Below are positions 1 through 11,995 of a DNA stretch of 64,000 nt, one piece after another. Below the pieces are notes generated by a model. It made no database searches. It had not been told where the DNA came from and was given only the letters and a program-made list of their open reading frames with translations. This DNA comes from Capitulum mitella. Lineage: Eukaryota > Arthropoda > Thecostraca > Pollicipedomorpha > Pollicipedidae. The translations under genes and the position numbers were made by a program. The stretch is from positions 7,684,138 to 7,748,137 of the forward strand of contig CP099840.1 in the NCBI GenBank assembly GCA_030062745.1. The letters run 5' to 3'. Each line of letters starts with the position of its first letter. Positions within the stretch are counted from its first letter, which is position 1.

Positions 1-1745
1 GCGCCGGGCAGTTCTGCCCCCGGTCACGGCTACGGCTCACGGCCAGCTCTCTGTTTCCTCACATTAATGTCGCAGTTACGGCCACGACTCGGCACTGGCC
101 AGCTGAAAGGCCCGAGCCTGCGGTGATATGTGGACTTGTTTGCGTTACGTGCAAAGTAGGTCAATGGACGGTAGTCGCAATGAATATTTACTTCAGCAGT
201 CTTAATGTCTCGTTTGCGTTACGAGGACGGTACTTGAGAAACGGCACTGTGGCGTGATAGGTGATGGGCAGATGTTTCCACAGACAAAACTGAACAGCGA
301 TGCACCCATAAATATTCTACTTCCTGCCAGGCAACTGGCAAGTAAAAGACAATGACGAGAGAAATAACGTAGTAATGAAGAATGCCTTCTACTTTGCCGA
401 CAGCGTCAGGCTTTTCTCACCATACACATACCCACGTTTGAATGGCACCGATAACAGAAGTCTACTCAAACTGTTAGGCGGCTGTAGATATCTTCCTTTC
501 CAAATTTGATAAACATGAAAATTATTCGACATGCCAGTTACGGCTAATACGTTCTCCCGGTGCTGCACAGCCGATACATAGTTTTCATTTGACAAGCCCA
601 AAAACTTGACGGTGAGCTTACAGTGATGAAAATGTACCCACACACACCGAAGGCGTTCTGCAGCAAATTAGACACAGCGACATGGTCTCAAGGCAATTTC
701 ATTCCCTAGGCGTTGCAAAATCGGGAAAGTTAACGATACCGCGGTGTGTCAGCTCGCATGGCGTTTCTGGTCACGCCACGCTCCGCTGAACACAGGCAAC
801 CTAGTTATTTTTGCACGTCACACGGCAAAGACCACGGGCGTGTCAGGGTCGCGCTCACTTGAGCATGGCTCTGTCGCGGCAGTCCAGAGACGAAACGCCG
901 CCGGAACCGAGGTGACGATCGGGGGAGGGGCTGATGGCCGCGACTCCTGACTGCAGCGCCTGAGCACGACCGGGCCCCGCCGCTCCCCAGAGGAGCACGT
1001 GGCCGCCCCAGGCGCAATAACATCACCCATCACGCCGCTGGGGAGCCATCGCTGCTGGGCATAATGGCTACAGCCAGTGCAAATATGTCCTACTCATCTA
1101 CTGAGCGGGAGAGACAGGAAATTTGAGGCTTCTTGAAGACCGATGCCTTTCCTTGCAGTTGTCATTGCAAATGATATGGTTGATATCAGCCTCACAACCC
1201 GCTCACTACCTTCTCCGGCGCCAGCGTCCGACCCAACTCCGCTGTCGGTGCCAACGCGGCAGGACCAGCAGCTGTGATCGGCGCCCCGCAGGGCTGGTCT
1301 GAACACCAGTGGAACCGGGGGTGGCGGGCGGGGGCGGACGCCAGTACCTCCATTCGCCTGACCTGCGGCCGGATTCTTGGGAGCTCAGAGACACGCCGAC
1401 TATGTCAAGCCTCAGTCACGCCACCCACCGCACGGTTCGCACACGTCGATCAATGCGCTAACTCGGCAACCAACCGACCCGACGTACAGTTCACGTACGT
1501 TCATCGACGGCGGAAACAGCAGAAAGACGCCATCGGCGGTGAACCCAGCGGGCAGACGCCATCGGCGGCGGTGACCCGGGGATGCGACGGACCGGTCAAT
1601 TCCTGACCGACACGACGACTGTGCTTGTTGTCCAGTTACGTTTCCTGTTGTAGGTGATTTACATGCTCCTGCAGGGGGTACCGGAGTCTGGGAGCTGACT
1701 TACACGCTCCTACAAGGGGGTACCGGAGTATGAGAGCTGACTTAC
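1..1745 (-). other. intron of the bitesize-like gene (3' part, runs off window)
   Basis: After the C2A exons the gene should continue to a short linker and C2B (an SDPF or CDAF-type loop, then KxKTPVVKKTLNP). I looked for these on the minus strand and found none, so C2B lies outside. GC-rich open frames at 805-1033 and 1094-1394 have Arg/Pro/Ala-rich products without splice-site support. Apart from the repeat at 1661-1767 no feature is seen. Confidence 0.6.
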
Positions 1746-1767
1746 ACGCTCCTGCAGGGGGTACCAG
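1661..1767 (-). repeat. 41-42 bp tandem triplication of exon 3' end plus splice donor
   Basis: Three copies of a unit that in RNA sense reads TACCCCC(T/TT)G(C/T)A(G/A)GAGCGTGTAAGT followed by CAGCTC(T/C)CA. They start at 1661, 1702 and 1744 on the plus strand. The copy at 1744 is the genuine exon end and donor. The middle copy keeps a full GTAAGT donor. The outer copy has decayed (ATGTAAAT). If the middle donor were used, the frame would run VSQLSYSGTPL and stop. Confidence 0.85.
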
Positions 1768-1907
1768 CGGGCGCTGGAGTCGTCCAGAGTTTGGGAAGTC
1801 AGCGGCAGCAGCACCTCGCCCAGGAAGTCGTTGCGGCCGAAGATATCGCTGTGCCAGACGGTCACCCACAGGGTTCGGCTCTCCAGCTCCGAGACGGTGG
1901 CTGGGAA
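1746..1907 (-). CDS. btsz: bitesize-like gene, C2A domain exon 3 (end of C2A)
   Basis: 162-nt exon, phase 0 to phase 0. Acceptor ACCTCTTTCAG ends at 1908; donor GAGCGT|GTAAGT is at 1746/1745. The product FPATVSELESRTLWVTVWHS then DIFGRNDFLGEVLLPL and ends RWYPLQER, the last strands of an Slp C2A. Calcium loop 3 reads VWHSDIFGRNDF. Relative to synaptotagmin-1 C2A, the first loop-3 aspartate is His and the other two Asp are kept, so four of five canonical calcium ligands are present across the domain. The exon's last bases and its donor are repeated twice more downstream (see the repeat at 1661-1767). The C2B domain that should follow is not in the window. Confidence 0.94.
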
Positions 1908-2723
1908 CTGAAAGAGGTCATACAGTCATGGCCTGGTCCACCGATAGCCTGCGACAGACTGATAAATACTGGACACGCATGGCGGGTCAGTCAGAATCAT
2001 CATCACAAGGAGCCACTATCACACGGAGCCATCATCAGACGGTAGCTATCATCACACGGAACCATCATCAGACATTATCACAAGGAAATAATTCGGTGTC
2101 ACTGGAGTATTTCCCGGCGCGTCATTGAAAGGAGTCAAGTGTTTAAACAATCAAATCGGGAAGACGCAAAGATCGCAAATAAGTACATTTCACAGCATAC
2201 ACCCAAAGCTAAGTCGTAGAGAAACGATGCCCAGAGAGAAACGTTCGTTCATCGATTGCTTTCCTATGGTAAAAAATCCTGCTCACCAAAACAGGAGCTC
2301 GGCGACGTAGCTCGCCGCTGGCACATATCGTGAGAATGTTTTACCGCGACTACAATCCCGGCTGTCCCGTGGGTCCAGTGCTCATGTTTACCAACTGGGT
2401 ATGCGGCGGCCAGCCTTCAGCTGGTGATACTTTCGCGCTAAAACGGCAACCGGCGGCCGGCTGCGCTAAAACGTCAGCGCCGGCCGTCAGGGAAATAACG
2501 CAGCCACCTCCCACGGGAAATGGGGTCATTACGGAAGCACGTGCAGCGAGACGACACCCACATCGGGTGACAACAAGCAAAATGAGGTGGAAGCAAGGTT
2601 AAACGCGTTTCATTCCCGATAGATGACATAATTGAGTTATTTGGGATGAGCAAGTTTACTGAATGTTTGCAGTCAGAGGAAACTATCTGACGCATTAGTT
2701 ACGCAGTCTGGTACCCAACTAAC
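1908..2723 (-). other. intron between C2A exons
   Basis: About 0.8 kb. It holds a degenerate array of CATCATCAGACGG/ATCACACGGA-type units at about 1993-2085 and nothing else recognisable. Confidence 0.7.
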
Positions 2724-2826
2724 CTTAAGTGTCTCGTCGAAAACCGGGTTTAGTGTATGCTTCTTCGTTTTCGTCTTTCTCTTGCCGCTCTTGGATCGGT
2801 CAGGAAGCAGATACACCTTCACATAG
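2724..2826 (-). CDS. btsz: bitesize-like gene, C2A domain exon 2 (polybasic strand)
   Basis: 103-nt exon. Acceptor GTGTTTCCAG ends at 2827 and donor CTTAAG|GTTAGT is at 2724/2723. It starts in phase 2, completing the Pro codon of SDP from the previous exon, and ends in phase 0. It encodes [20 protein letters not shown] followed by [14 protein letters not shown], the hallmark beta-3/beta-4 section of an Slp C2A domain. The Lys/Arg run (KRKTKTKKH) is the polybasic strand that in this family contacts phosphoinositides, and LNPVFDE is the invariant turn. It is AT-richer than the neighbouring exons, yet every family hallmark residue is intact, which argues for a functional gene. Confidence 0.95.
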
Positions 2827-4240
2827 CTGGAAACACGCGGAATGATTAACGTCGTGCTTGCCTTGGGCTTATAATCGAGATAAAAGACTTAACACAGAAT
2901 ACATACCCAAGAAGAATAAAACATGAAGAGACATTTGGCAAAGTATTCGGGGCAGAATTCGAGCACAAAAATTTGGGAATACCGCTAAGCTAAAACAGAT
3001 GTTTTTCTCCGGAGCCTGTGTTTCAAACACGTTTGGCTTCAGCCAACCACACACCGGCATGCATAAGATCAAAGCTTTGGTGTCAACATCAGAAGGCACC
3101 GAGTCGGCCGCATTATCAAACAGCAGCCTCTGTTTCCCTAGGGAGACGCTGCTGCCATCCAGGTCTTCCGGCCGCCGTCCCAGAGCGGCGGCCTGCCTGA
3201 TGACGTCACGGGACGACCTGTGGCGCCGGCGCCCGTCGTGCCGCGACCTGGTGGCCCCCGGTCACCACTGGCCTTGTCCCGGCCGCCCCGGCCCGGCCCG
3301 TCCGAATCGATACGCCACCGTCGAGGAGCCAGAGGTGCTCCGAGCTGTGTGGGCCCCCCGGAGGCCGCCTCCGCCGCCTCCTGCGGCGACCCGGCGCGCT
3401 CGGACGCCTTCGGCCGCGGCGCCGGAAGTGGGCGAGGCTCTTTGTTCCGCAGCCGGAAGTGAGGCGGCCAGTCGGAGCCGTGGGCGGCCGGCCCACGGCT
3501 CCGACGTCACCCGCCGTCGGCGACTGTTTGCCCGAGGGATAACGGTTCCTCGCCGGTATCGGCCTCAGTGGCGCCCGGCCGTCACGACGCCAGACCCTCC
3601 CCCCACCGTCACCGCCGCTGCACGGCCGTCCGTGTTGGCGACACACCTCACGGATTATTGCCGCAGGCCACGTCACGACAGAGGACCAGATTAAGCGTGA
3701 ATGTTTAAGCCGTGGCCAAGGTTTATACACCGTGCAAACGCCATCGATCTAGAACAAGACGCTCAGGTTTCGCGGGTAGCTTTTGGTTCAAACATGCCAT
3801 ACGTCAGTGGCTCGGGCAAGCGATGCATCAGAATAAACCAGGCATCATCCATGCCCACTGTCCCTGCCAACGCGAAGGCTATGGGCGTAGAAACGTGGAG
3901 ACCACGGCACACACAAACGTCCCGACCGTGCCATCACCATCCTCCCTTTGTCCACATCCCCGGGCAGCGCAGCTCGTGAAGAGTGTGGGACCTCGGTAGA
4001 CGAGACATGGCGGAACAGCCCAGGAAAACATACCTGTACGGGAGTGAGGCTGATGACAAGAATGATATTCGTCAGGTTTTTCTTTCACTCAATGAACACA
4101 AATGACACATTTGCCGTTTTTCTGCGACAAACCATGTATCAAGACTCCACAAGCGACACATTCAAGGGATCCAACCAACATCGAATCCGGCTCTGCGAAC
4201 AATATCACGCCAAGACGGCGCGGCCAGGCGGCAGACTCAC
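2827..4240 (-). other. intron between C2A exons with GC-rich core
   Basis: About 1.4 kb. A very GC-rich, CpG-dense core lies at about 3150-3640. It gives open frames on both strands, but their products are Arg/Ala/Pro-rich and mutually overlapping, and are best explained by base composition. No exon signal was found. Confidence 0.65.
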
Positions 4241-4422
4241 GGGTCCGACTTGTTCCGGCGCGTGTCGACGGCGGCCAGGCCACGGCACTGGCGCACGCCC
4301 AGCTCGAGCGAGCCCTGTCGCTGCTGGTACTGCAGCGCCAGCTCGATCTCGCCTCGCACCGTCACCGTGCCGTACCGCGCCTCGCCCGTCGAGTACACGC
4401 TGGCCAGCGACTCGCTGCGAGA
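4241..4422 (-). CDS. btsz: bitesize-like gene, C2A domain exon 1
   Basis: 182-nt exon. The acceptor CCCCTCTGCGTGTTTCAG ends at 4423 (phase 0) and the donor GACCC|GTGAGT at 4241/4240 is in phase 2. The product SRSESLASVYSTGEARYGTV then VRGEIELALQYQQRQGSLEL and RQCRGLAAVDTRRNKSDP is the start of a type I C2 domain of the synaptotagmin-like family. It contains beta-1 (GEIELAL), beta-2, the Asp of calcium-binding loop 1 (AAVD) and the SDP that leads into [10 protein letters not shown]. The ASVYSTGEARYGTV lead-in resembles Drosophila Bitesize as I know it. The domain continues in the exons at 2724-2826 and 1746-1907 with matching phases. Confidence 0.93.
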
Positions 4423-6647
4423 CTGAAACACGCAGAGGGGACTGATGAGCTCCGGCCGCCGAGCAGGGGCGCGCGGCCACCATCGGCCGTCAGAATCAGT
4501 CTGAACGGACTGCTGCCGTAGCGGGACAGGCGTGCTTCATTAACAGCCACCAACAATGAAGCTGTGGTCACCGGGGTGTCGTGTTAAATGTCAACGACGC
4601 ATTTAACCTCTACGGCCATGTCGTGCGACCATATTTCACGCCGGTGCCGGTGACAAGTGCAAGGCGGCGCCCCATGACATCGCACGTACTTCGATGACAG
4701 CCTGTGTCATTACCGCCTTTCATCCAAGCCGGAACATTCAAACCTTGGCCGAGCACTGCGCCTCGGTGGCAGCGGCACACGGCGCGCAGCGCACGTGCAC
4801 GTCGTCACGGTATCACGAGTCACGAGTCACGCAACGGCCGGAGAACGGCAGGACGACACAAAAACGGCGCACCGGTGCGCCGGCCGGTCACAGTTCCCGC
4901 GGCTCCGGAGCCTGACTGTCCACGGACGGCGCGGACCGCGGCACACCGGAACCAGATCGACACAACTAACACGAGTGCGAAGATGAAATTTGCTACACGA
5001 ACTCCTCAGAAGCGTCGTTGCAAGCAAGCATATCGGCGCGTTTTAACACGGAACAGTTCTGGACCCTGGCTGTACTGCCGTGAGGAGACTGATGGAATGA
5101 TACGGAAGACAACAGTTTTTTGACATGCCAACGTCGAGGAAAGGTTGGGACAGTTAACTTTTGTCATCCATATCTTCAATATATCACATTTTTTTCACAA
5201 ACTTAGCCCAAACGGATTGAAATGGGTGGTGTTGGTATCAGATTTCAAGCTATGTCAAGCTTGTTGCTAGACCCCGACCCAACCGGCCAAGTGTTCCCAA
5301 ATACGAAGTAATTTTGCTCCAAGCACCGAATCAGATGGCCTTTGACGTGCCGTGCAACTCCACGACAGGGCCGCCCTGTGTTTCGCTGACACTTTCGGTC
5401 CCTGGCGAAACACAGGTGTCCTTTCTGGGATCGAACACAGTGCCTGCCACGCACCACTCTGTTGTCCGGCTCCTTATCCAGCACGCCACGGCGGCGGGAT
5501 TTAAGGCCTTTTCCCCACTCTGCCTCTGCCTCTCCACCTCTCTATCCCCTATTTCTCTCCCTTCCCCCCACTCTCTTTGTATCTCTCTATGCCATTCTCT
5601 TCCTCTGTCTCCTTAAACTTGTGTTTGGCGATGATCGCCGATTCCGCTACATTATTTTGTGCTCAGCGTTCCATCGCCGAGTTGTGCATAGCACTGCGTA
5701 CGTTTTCCGGTCCAGTGATGTACTCGAATCATAAGATCACTCATCAGACATGACACATGTAGCTGCCGCCACAGAAGCAATATTCTCGCCAATCTTGATA
5801 ATGCAACATTCTCGCCACATTGATATCAAACGGTATTGTCCAGATGGGAACATCGGAGGAGCATTGTCGCTGCTCTGTACAGACAGCTACTGCGCAGAGC
5901 TTATGGGCAATAGCTCCTGGAGGCTACAGCGGTGTAGCTCGCCGGCAAAGAAACGGCGACAGTTTCGTTTAAAATCATTGACACTTACAATAGGGCGAAT
6001 GTCGACAAACTTGTTTCCATTTACTGGTATTTAATCCGAAAAGCGGATAGCTTAGCTTTCTAAAGGAATGTGGAGATGAATGGCTGGCGATAGATCTAAG
6101 ACAGGGTACTCGAGAACCCCTCTGCTCCTGAACTTGATCAGCATCGTTCCCTATCATATCGATTTCTATTTACGGTTGCAACGTGCAGCCACGGTTCATT
6201 GCTTCATCTAGCAATGGTGCCGTAAAGCCGGGTCAAATACGTGAGGGAAAATATGGATGCATCACAGATGAGTTACCACTCGCACACGTACCTGCTACCA
6301 AAACCCAATGAATATCAAGGCGGATAACAGGATACTAAGACCTACGATATACCAGAACATTTAGCCTTACATTCCACTTCAAATTTCCACGATTTCCCAC
6401 ACCGTTCCGCCATGAGTGGTTTTTGCGAACCAGTCAGCGCCCAGCCCCCCTCCCCCGGAGTCCCTTGCTGGCTCCTCTCAGGCGACCGATCAGGCGGATT
6501 CGGCACGCCTACGCCTGCCGCCGCCCCGCCTGCCGCCAGATTAATGGTGCCAGGCGTTGTCCTCCGTTCGGCGCACCAGCTGCACGTTTAATTAGTCCGC
6601 GGCGGCGCCGGGGCAACACGGACCCGGTGCCGAGACGACCTTGGCCC

Positions 6648-7312
6648 CACCGGGGGAGTGACACGGGCCATGACGGGGAAGCGACACAGGCCACACCGGG
6701 GAGCGACCCTGGCCCCACCGGGGGAACGATACAGGCCCCGCCGGGGGAGCGACACAGGCCACACCGGGGGAGCGACACAGGCCACACCGGGGGAGCGACA
6801 CAGGCCACACCGGGGGAGCGACACAGGCCACACCGGGGGAGCGACACAGGCCACACCGGGGGAGCGATACAGGCCCCACCGGGGGAGCGCCCCTGGCCCC
6901 ACCGGGGGAGTGACACGGGCCATGACGGGGAAGCGACACAGGCCACACCGGGGAGCGACCCTGGCCCCACCGGGGGAGCGATACAGGCCCCGCCGGGGGA
7001 GTGACACAGGCCACACCGGGGGAGCGACACAGGCCACACCGGGGGAGCGATACAGGCCCCACCGGGGGGGCCACAGGCCCCGGGGGAGCGACGCAGGCCC
7101 CGGGGGTAGGGGAGCGCCCCTGGCCCCACCGGGGGAGTGACACGGGCCATGACGGGGAAGCGACACAGGCCACACCGGGGAAGCGACGCAGGCCCCACCG
7201 GGGGAGCGATACAGGCCATAACGGGGGAGCGATACAGGCCCCACCGGGGGAGCGATACAGGCCCCACCGGGGGAGCAACACAGGCCACACCGGAGGAGCG
7301 ACACTGGCTCAC
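6648..7312. repeat. 23-bp GC-rich minisatellite with higher-order structure
   Basis: Basic unit GGGGGAGCGACACAGGCCAC(ACC), 23 bp, with variants (GATACAGGCCCCACC, GCCCCTGGCCCC, GTGACACGGGCCATGACGGG). A longer block beginning GTGACACGGGCCATGACGGG occurs at about 6657, 6908 and 7136, so the array expanded in multi-unit blocks. The absence of stops makes long open frames on both strands, which are not genes. Confidence 0.93.
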
Positions 7313-10300
7313 CACTGGTCATCTGGAAGCGGCTCAGAGGTCTGCTGTAGGTCAAACCGAGCTCATCGAATGGGCCCTTGAGGAAGATGACAGAGACAAC
7401 CAACCGGGTAATCGCCCAGGACGCTCGAGCAGGGGAAAAGAAATACTGCTCTGACGACAACCCGAGGCGTCACAATGGTCCGCACACCTTTACCGAGGGA
7501 AGCGTCAGACGCAGACGTGCCAGACCAGCTTGTGTCGTCCTGGGCGTCGTCGCTTTCCTGTGACACGCGCGTCCCGATGACTGAGTCCCCAGCCACTGGC
7601 TGAACCGTACTCGAGTGCCATCTTCACCCGTCCCGTGCCATGAATAGATCGCTATAACAGTGTTCCGCGCACCAGCGGGCGGACACGAGACTGCTCCGCT
7701 AAAATTAGTGACTAATCTTCCCCCGGACTGCCTTCATCTATCAGCAGTAATTTAACACGTCCTGCGTCGAATGCCTAACTTCGTCCGAATCCAGGCTAAC
7801 GCTGTAACGACAGGAGCGACGCTGCCGAAAATCGAACGGAGGCGGCCCCAGCCTCCGCTCGCCAGCCAGGTCAGCCGTGCGGCACGAGCCCTCCGGGTTT
7901 CCGCCCGCCAGGTCACGTCGGCGCGGCCGGCAGCCAGCGGCCGGCTCCACGTCGACCGTCGGCTTCGACACCACCCAGAAAGGTTGCTCATGTATAGGCA
8001 GCGACGTGCGGAGCCTCTGGCAGCCGAAGCCGCAAAATGAATGGCCAGCTCGGCGGGCCTGCCGCGCCGTCGACCCGATCGGCGGCGCTCTCCGGAGCGG
8101 GGGGTCGCGCTCGCAGATTCAGGCATCGGCGCCAGCCCTTCACCAAAGCGCTTAACCGAAAAAGTTTGCTCTGCTTGGTATCAGACGCGACGAACTCGTA
8201 ACCTATCCTCGAACTGACATCATCATGTCTCCTCAGCGTGGCGTGTTAAAGCGTGTCGGAAATTAACGACGTCGCGGCGGCGCGGCGGCCGTGTTCGGGG
8301 CGCTCCGGCCGCGGTAGCTAGGTCCCACGGTGGGTCAACCGGTCCCACCTGGTCTTGGCAGTGACCCAGTCTGGGCCCGAGACGGCTGGCACCGCCACAA
8401 GGCTGGTGATGCTGCGCAGTTGGCGCGCTGGGTCACGTGACGTTCGTGTCACAAGACGGTACCAGGAAAGAATCGCACGCGACCGTTCTGAGTGCAATGG
8501 AACAAAGACACGAATGCCACTTCACTAGAACGTGTCAAGTGATATCCATGACACTAAGCATGAACATATGAATGCATTGAAACTGATGCCTTGCAATTTT
8601 GGAATTGAACTCAAAAAGTCGCGTCACGCTAAGGTATGAAGAAAGTGTGAAACAAACCATAACATTGCAAAACAATGTGTTCTAAAAGCGAGGCGATACG
8701 TTTGTCGTGACTGCCAAAAAATCAGCCTCATCTGTGCGACAACAGAGGTATGTAAAATAGCAACATCTTCACGTTCTTCTTGGGGGCACGTAACATCTTC
8801 GGCGCAGCTTCATGCCAGCAAAAATGTGCAGCACGACGGTCCGAAAATGCCTCGCTGAGAGTGTACAAGTGCATCCAGAGAAATGCTCGATGCCGACAAG
8901 TATGCTTGAGAGTATGCAAGTACGTTCGAAGATTCTACAAAGCCGCCTTGATCGCAAGGTCGTTTCGGGAAACAAAACGGCACAAAAGACACCTCACGAG
9001 CAATGTTTCATGCTTATATAATAATGCCAGTCATTGAAACAAGAAAAGTATCGTCATTTTCGTTTTTATTGCATACTGAAAACCGCTTTCAGACGGTGTA
9101 GGGAGTAAAAGGCGCGCTCGCTCAGGTGAACCATGTATGAGCATTGTCAAAACTGCGGAAAAAATCGCCTGAAACAGTACGTTATTCTGCATTGGTCGGT
9201 TACGGTGTGTCGCCAAATGCACAGACGTCCTGAAAACGCCTGCGTCGCGGTCTGCCGGAGGTGCGTCAGAGGTCGGCCGGATGGGGCCAGACGGAAACAG
9301 TCGCCAACCAGAGGACGGACGATGCTATCTGTGTCAAAGACATTCCAAAAAGACTTTCTTTTCTTAATGCTGTATGGTGTTCTCGGGCGTTTCGACGTTG
9401 TTTGCTGTCGTGACAAAAAGGATTTGCATAATGCAGTTCTATTTGCGTATCGCCAAACTGGGAACGAAAATCTGGAAACTTCTTTAAGTTAGGAACAATG
9501 CTGTTGTAGTTCAATGCTGATTAAAAAGCACCATAAAACGCCGCGATGAAAAACACAATCCGAAATAAGGACTATTGCATAAAAAATTTAACAAAAATTA
9601 ATTGCGGTTTTCACTGTAGATTGCAATAAAAGAAACCGCCACGTAGGTTTGGAGAATAAAACAATATCCCTCTGACATAAGAAATCAGTCATTATCCATT
9701 GGACGGAAATTTGCCGAAAATGTCCTTCACCTTCACTAGCCTTGCTTGTGGCCCTCCTGGTCTGAACACGTGACAGCGCCTTTGAATGACGTCATGCATA
9801 TATGAAGGAAGTGTTTAAGCAGGAAGTTGCGTCTATGTACGGTTGGGTTTGCACAGTTCAAAGTCGCAAACATGGAAGGACGCTATAAGCAAAAATCTTT
9901 GGATGATGCATTCGCCTTCAGATGCATTTGCAATACATCCGTACTTTTGTTGGTTACGCGTATGGCAAGTTATTACCTAACACGCTCGGTATGTTACGTG
10001 CGGTGGGATCACTCACAGGTGGTTGGTTAACCTCCGGTCTTAGCTGGGACCTACGGCCAGCATGATACGTGAATGAGTGGAGGTGGCCACCATATCAAAG
10101 GCAACATTAAGGCTGGCAATTACACTACTGATTGCTTAACTTTACACAGAACGAGCAAGTGGTGCTTAATGAATGTAACCAAGGTCTCCCGGTCGTCCCG
10201 GCTAATGTTTTATTCACTGGAGCCATTAAATGGATGCCCACGACTGCAGCTGTGGCTCTGTGCACCAGCTGGTGCATTTCGCTGGCGACAGCGCCAGTCT

Positions 10301-10538
10301 CAGCCCCGCAGCTCTTCCTCGAGGGGTCGGCGGCCGCCCGCCACCGCCGCGGCCCGTCAATAAACGAGCAGCTCGCCGGCAAACGGTCGCAGGCCGTGCT
10401 ACCTGGGGAGGTGTGGCGGCCTGCGCTCAGGACCGGGACCATAACGCCCAGCCGCGGCGCGCCGGCAGCTCAACGGTCGGCCGAGCTGCCCAGCGGCTGG
10501 ACGCCGGCCGCGTCCAGACGCCGTCCGTCCACCAGGCC

Positions 10539-10735
10539 AGACGTCCCCGGCAGCGGACCAGGTTCCCCCGGCAGCGGACCGGGCTCCCCGGCAACGGACT
10601 GGCTCCCCGGCTGCGGACCGGACTCCCCGGCTGCGGACCAGGCTCTCCCGGCAGCGGACCGGACTCCCCGGCAGCGGACCAGGCTCCCCCGGCAGCGGAC
10701 CGGGCTCCCCGGCAGCGGACCAGGCTCCGGTCGGC
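10539..10735. repeat. about 21-bp minisatellite (GGCAGCGGACCAGGCTCCCC)
   Basis: Roughly nine units of CCGGCAGCGGACC(A/G)GGCTCC(C), with GGACTCCCCGGCTGCGGACC variants. It lies just before the 22-bp array and contributes to a long spurious plus-strand frame. Confidence 0.88.
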
Positions 10736-10904
10736 CCGCAGGTCGAGCCAGGTCAGCAGGCAGAATCAATGAGCCGGGCGATGCCGGCCGCCGCCGGAAT
10801 CGATCCCAGCCGCTCCCAGGCGCCCTGACAGTGGCCACAACGGCCGCCCGACACTCCTGTGCGTGCCACGTGCGGACAACTTGCCCTCTTCGCGGTAACG
10901 CCGC

Positions 10905-11995
10905 TCTGTCTGCACAGTTCCACCGCTCCGTCTGCACAGTTCCACCGCTCCGTCTACACAGTTACACCGCTCCGTCTACACAGTTACACCGCTCCGTCTG
11001 CACAGTTACACCGCTCCGTCTACACAGTTACACTGCTCCGTCTACACAGTTACACTGCTCCGGGCGTTGCCGCACCGCTCCGTCTACACAGTTACACCGC
11101 TCCGTCTACACAGTTATACCGCTCCGTCTGCACAGTTACACTGCTCCGTCTACACAGTTACACCGCTCCGTCTGCACAGTTACACCGCTCCGTCTACACA
11201 GTTACACTGCTCCGTCTACACAGTTACACCGCTCCGTCTACACAGTTACACTGCTCCGTCTACACAGTTACACCGCTCCGTCTACACAGTTACACCGCTC
11301 CGTCTACACAGTTACACCGCTCCGTCTACACAGTTATACCGCTCCGTCTGCACAGTTACACCGCTCCGTCTACACAGTTACACCGCTCCGTCTACACAGT
11401 TACACCGCTCCGTCTGCGCGGTGACACCGCTCCGTCTGCACAGTTACACTGCTCCGTCTACACAGTTACACCGCTCCGTCTGCGCGGTGACACCGCTCCG
11501 TCTACACAGTTACACCGCTCCGTCTACACAGTTACACCGCTCCGTCTGCGCGGTGACACCGCTCCGTCTACACAGTTACACCGCTCCGTCTACACAGTTA
11601 CACCGCTCCGTCTGAACAGTTACACCGCTCCGTCTCCACAGTTACACCGCTCCGTCTACACAGTTACACCGCTCCGTCTACACAGTTACACCGCTCCGTC
11701 TGCACAGTTACACCGCTCCGTCTGCACAGTTACACCGCTCCGTCTGCACAGTTATACCGCTCCGTCTACACAGTTACACCGCTCCGTCTACACAGTTACA
11801 CCGCTCCGTCTGCACAGTTACACCGCTCCGCCTACACAGTTATACCGCTCCGTCTGCGCGGTGACACCGGTCTGCGGATGGTTATGTCGCTCCCTCCGTC
11901 TATACATTTACACCGCTCCGTCTGCACAGTTACACCCCTTCTTCTGCACGGTTACACCGCTCCGTCTGCACGGCGATACCGTTCCGTCTGCGCGG
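10905..11995. repeat. 22-bp minisatellite, about 48 copies
   Basis: Unit CACCGCTCCGTCTACACAGT(TA), 22 bp, with common variants CTGCACAG, TACACTGC and the block CTGCGCGGTGACACC. Because 22 is not a multiple of three and the unit lacks stops, all three plus frames read through the same 22-residue period (HRSVYTVTPLRLHSYTAPS...). This gives overlapping frames of 430 and 387 codons that should not be annotated as genes. Confidence 0.96.

Noticed and set aside
6509..7460. Minus-strand frames up to 290 codons rich in Cys/Pro/Gly
   Set aside because: Translation of the 23-bp minisatellite; all frames are open because the unit has no stops.
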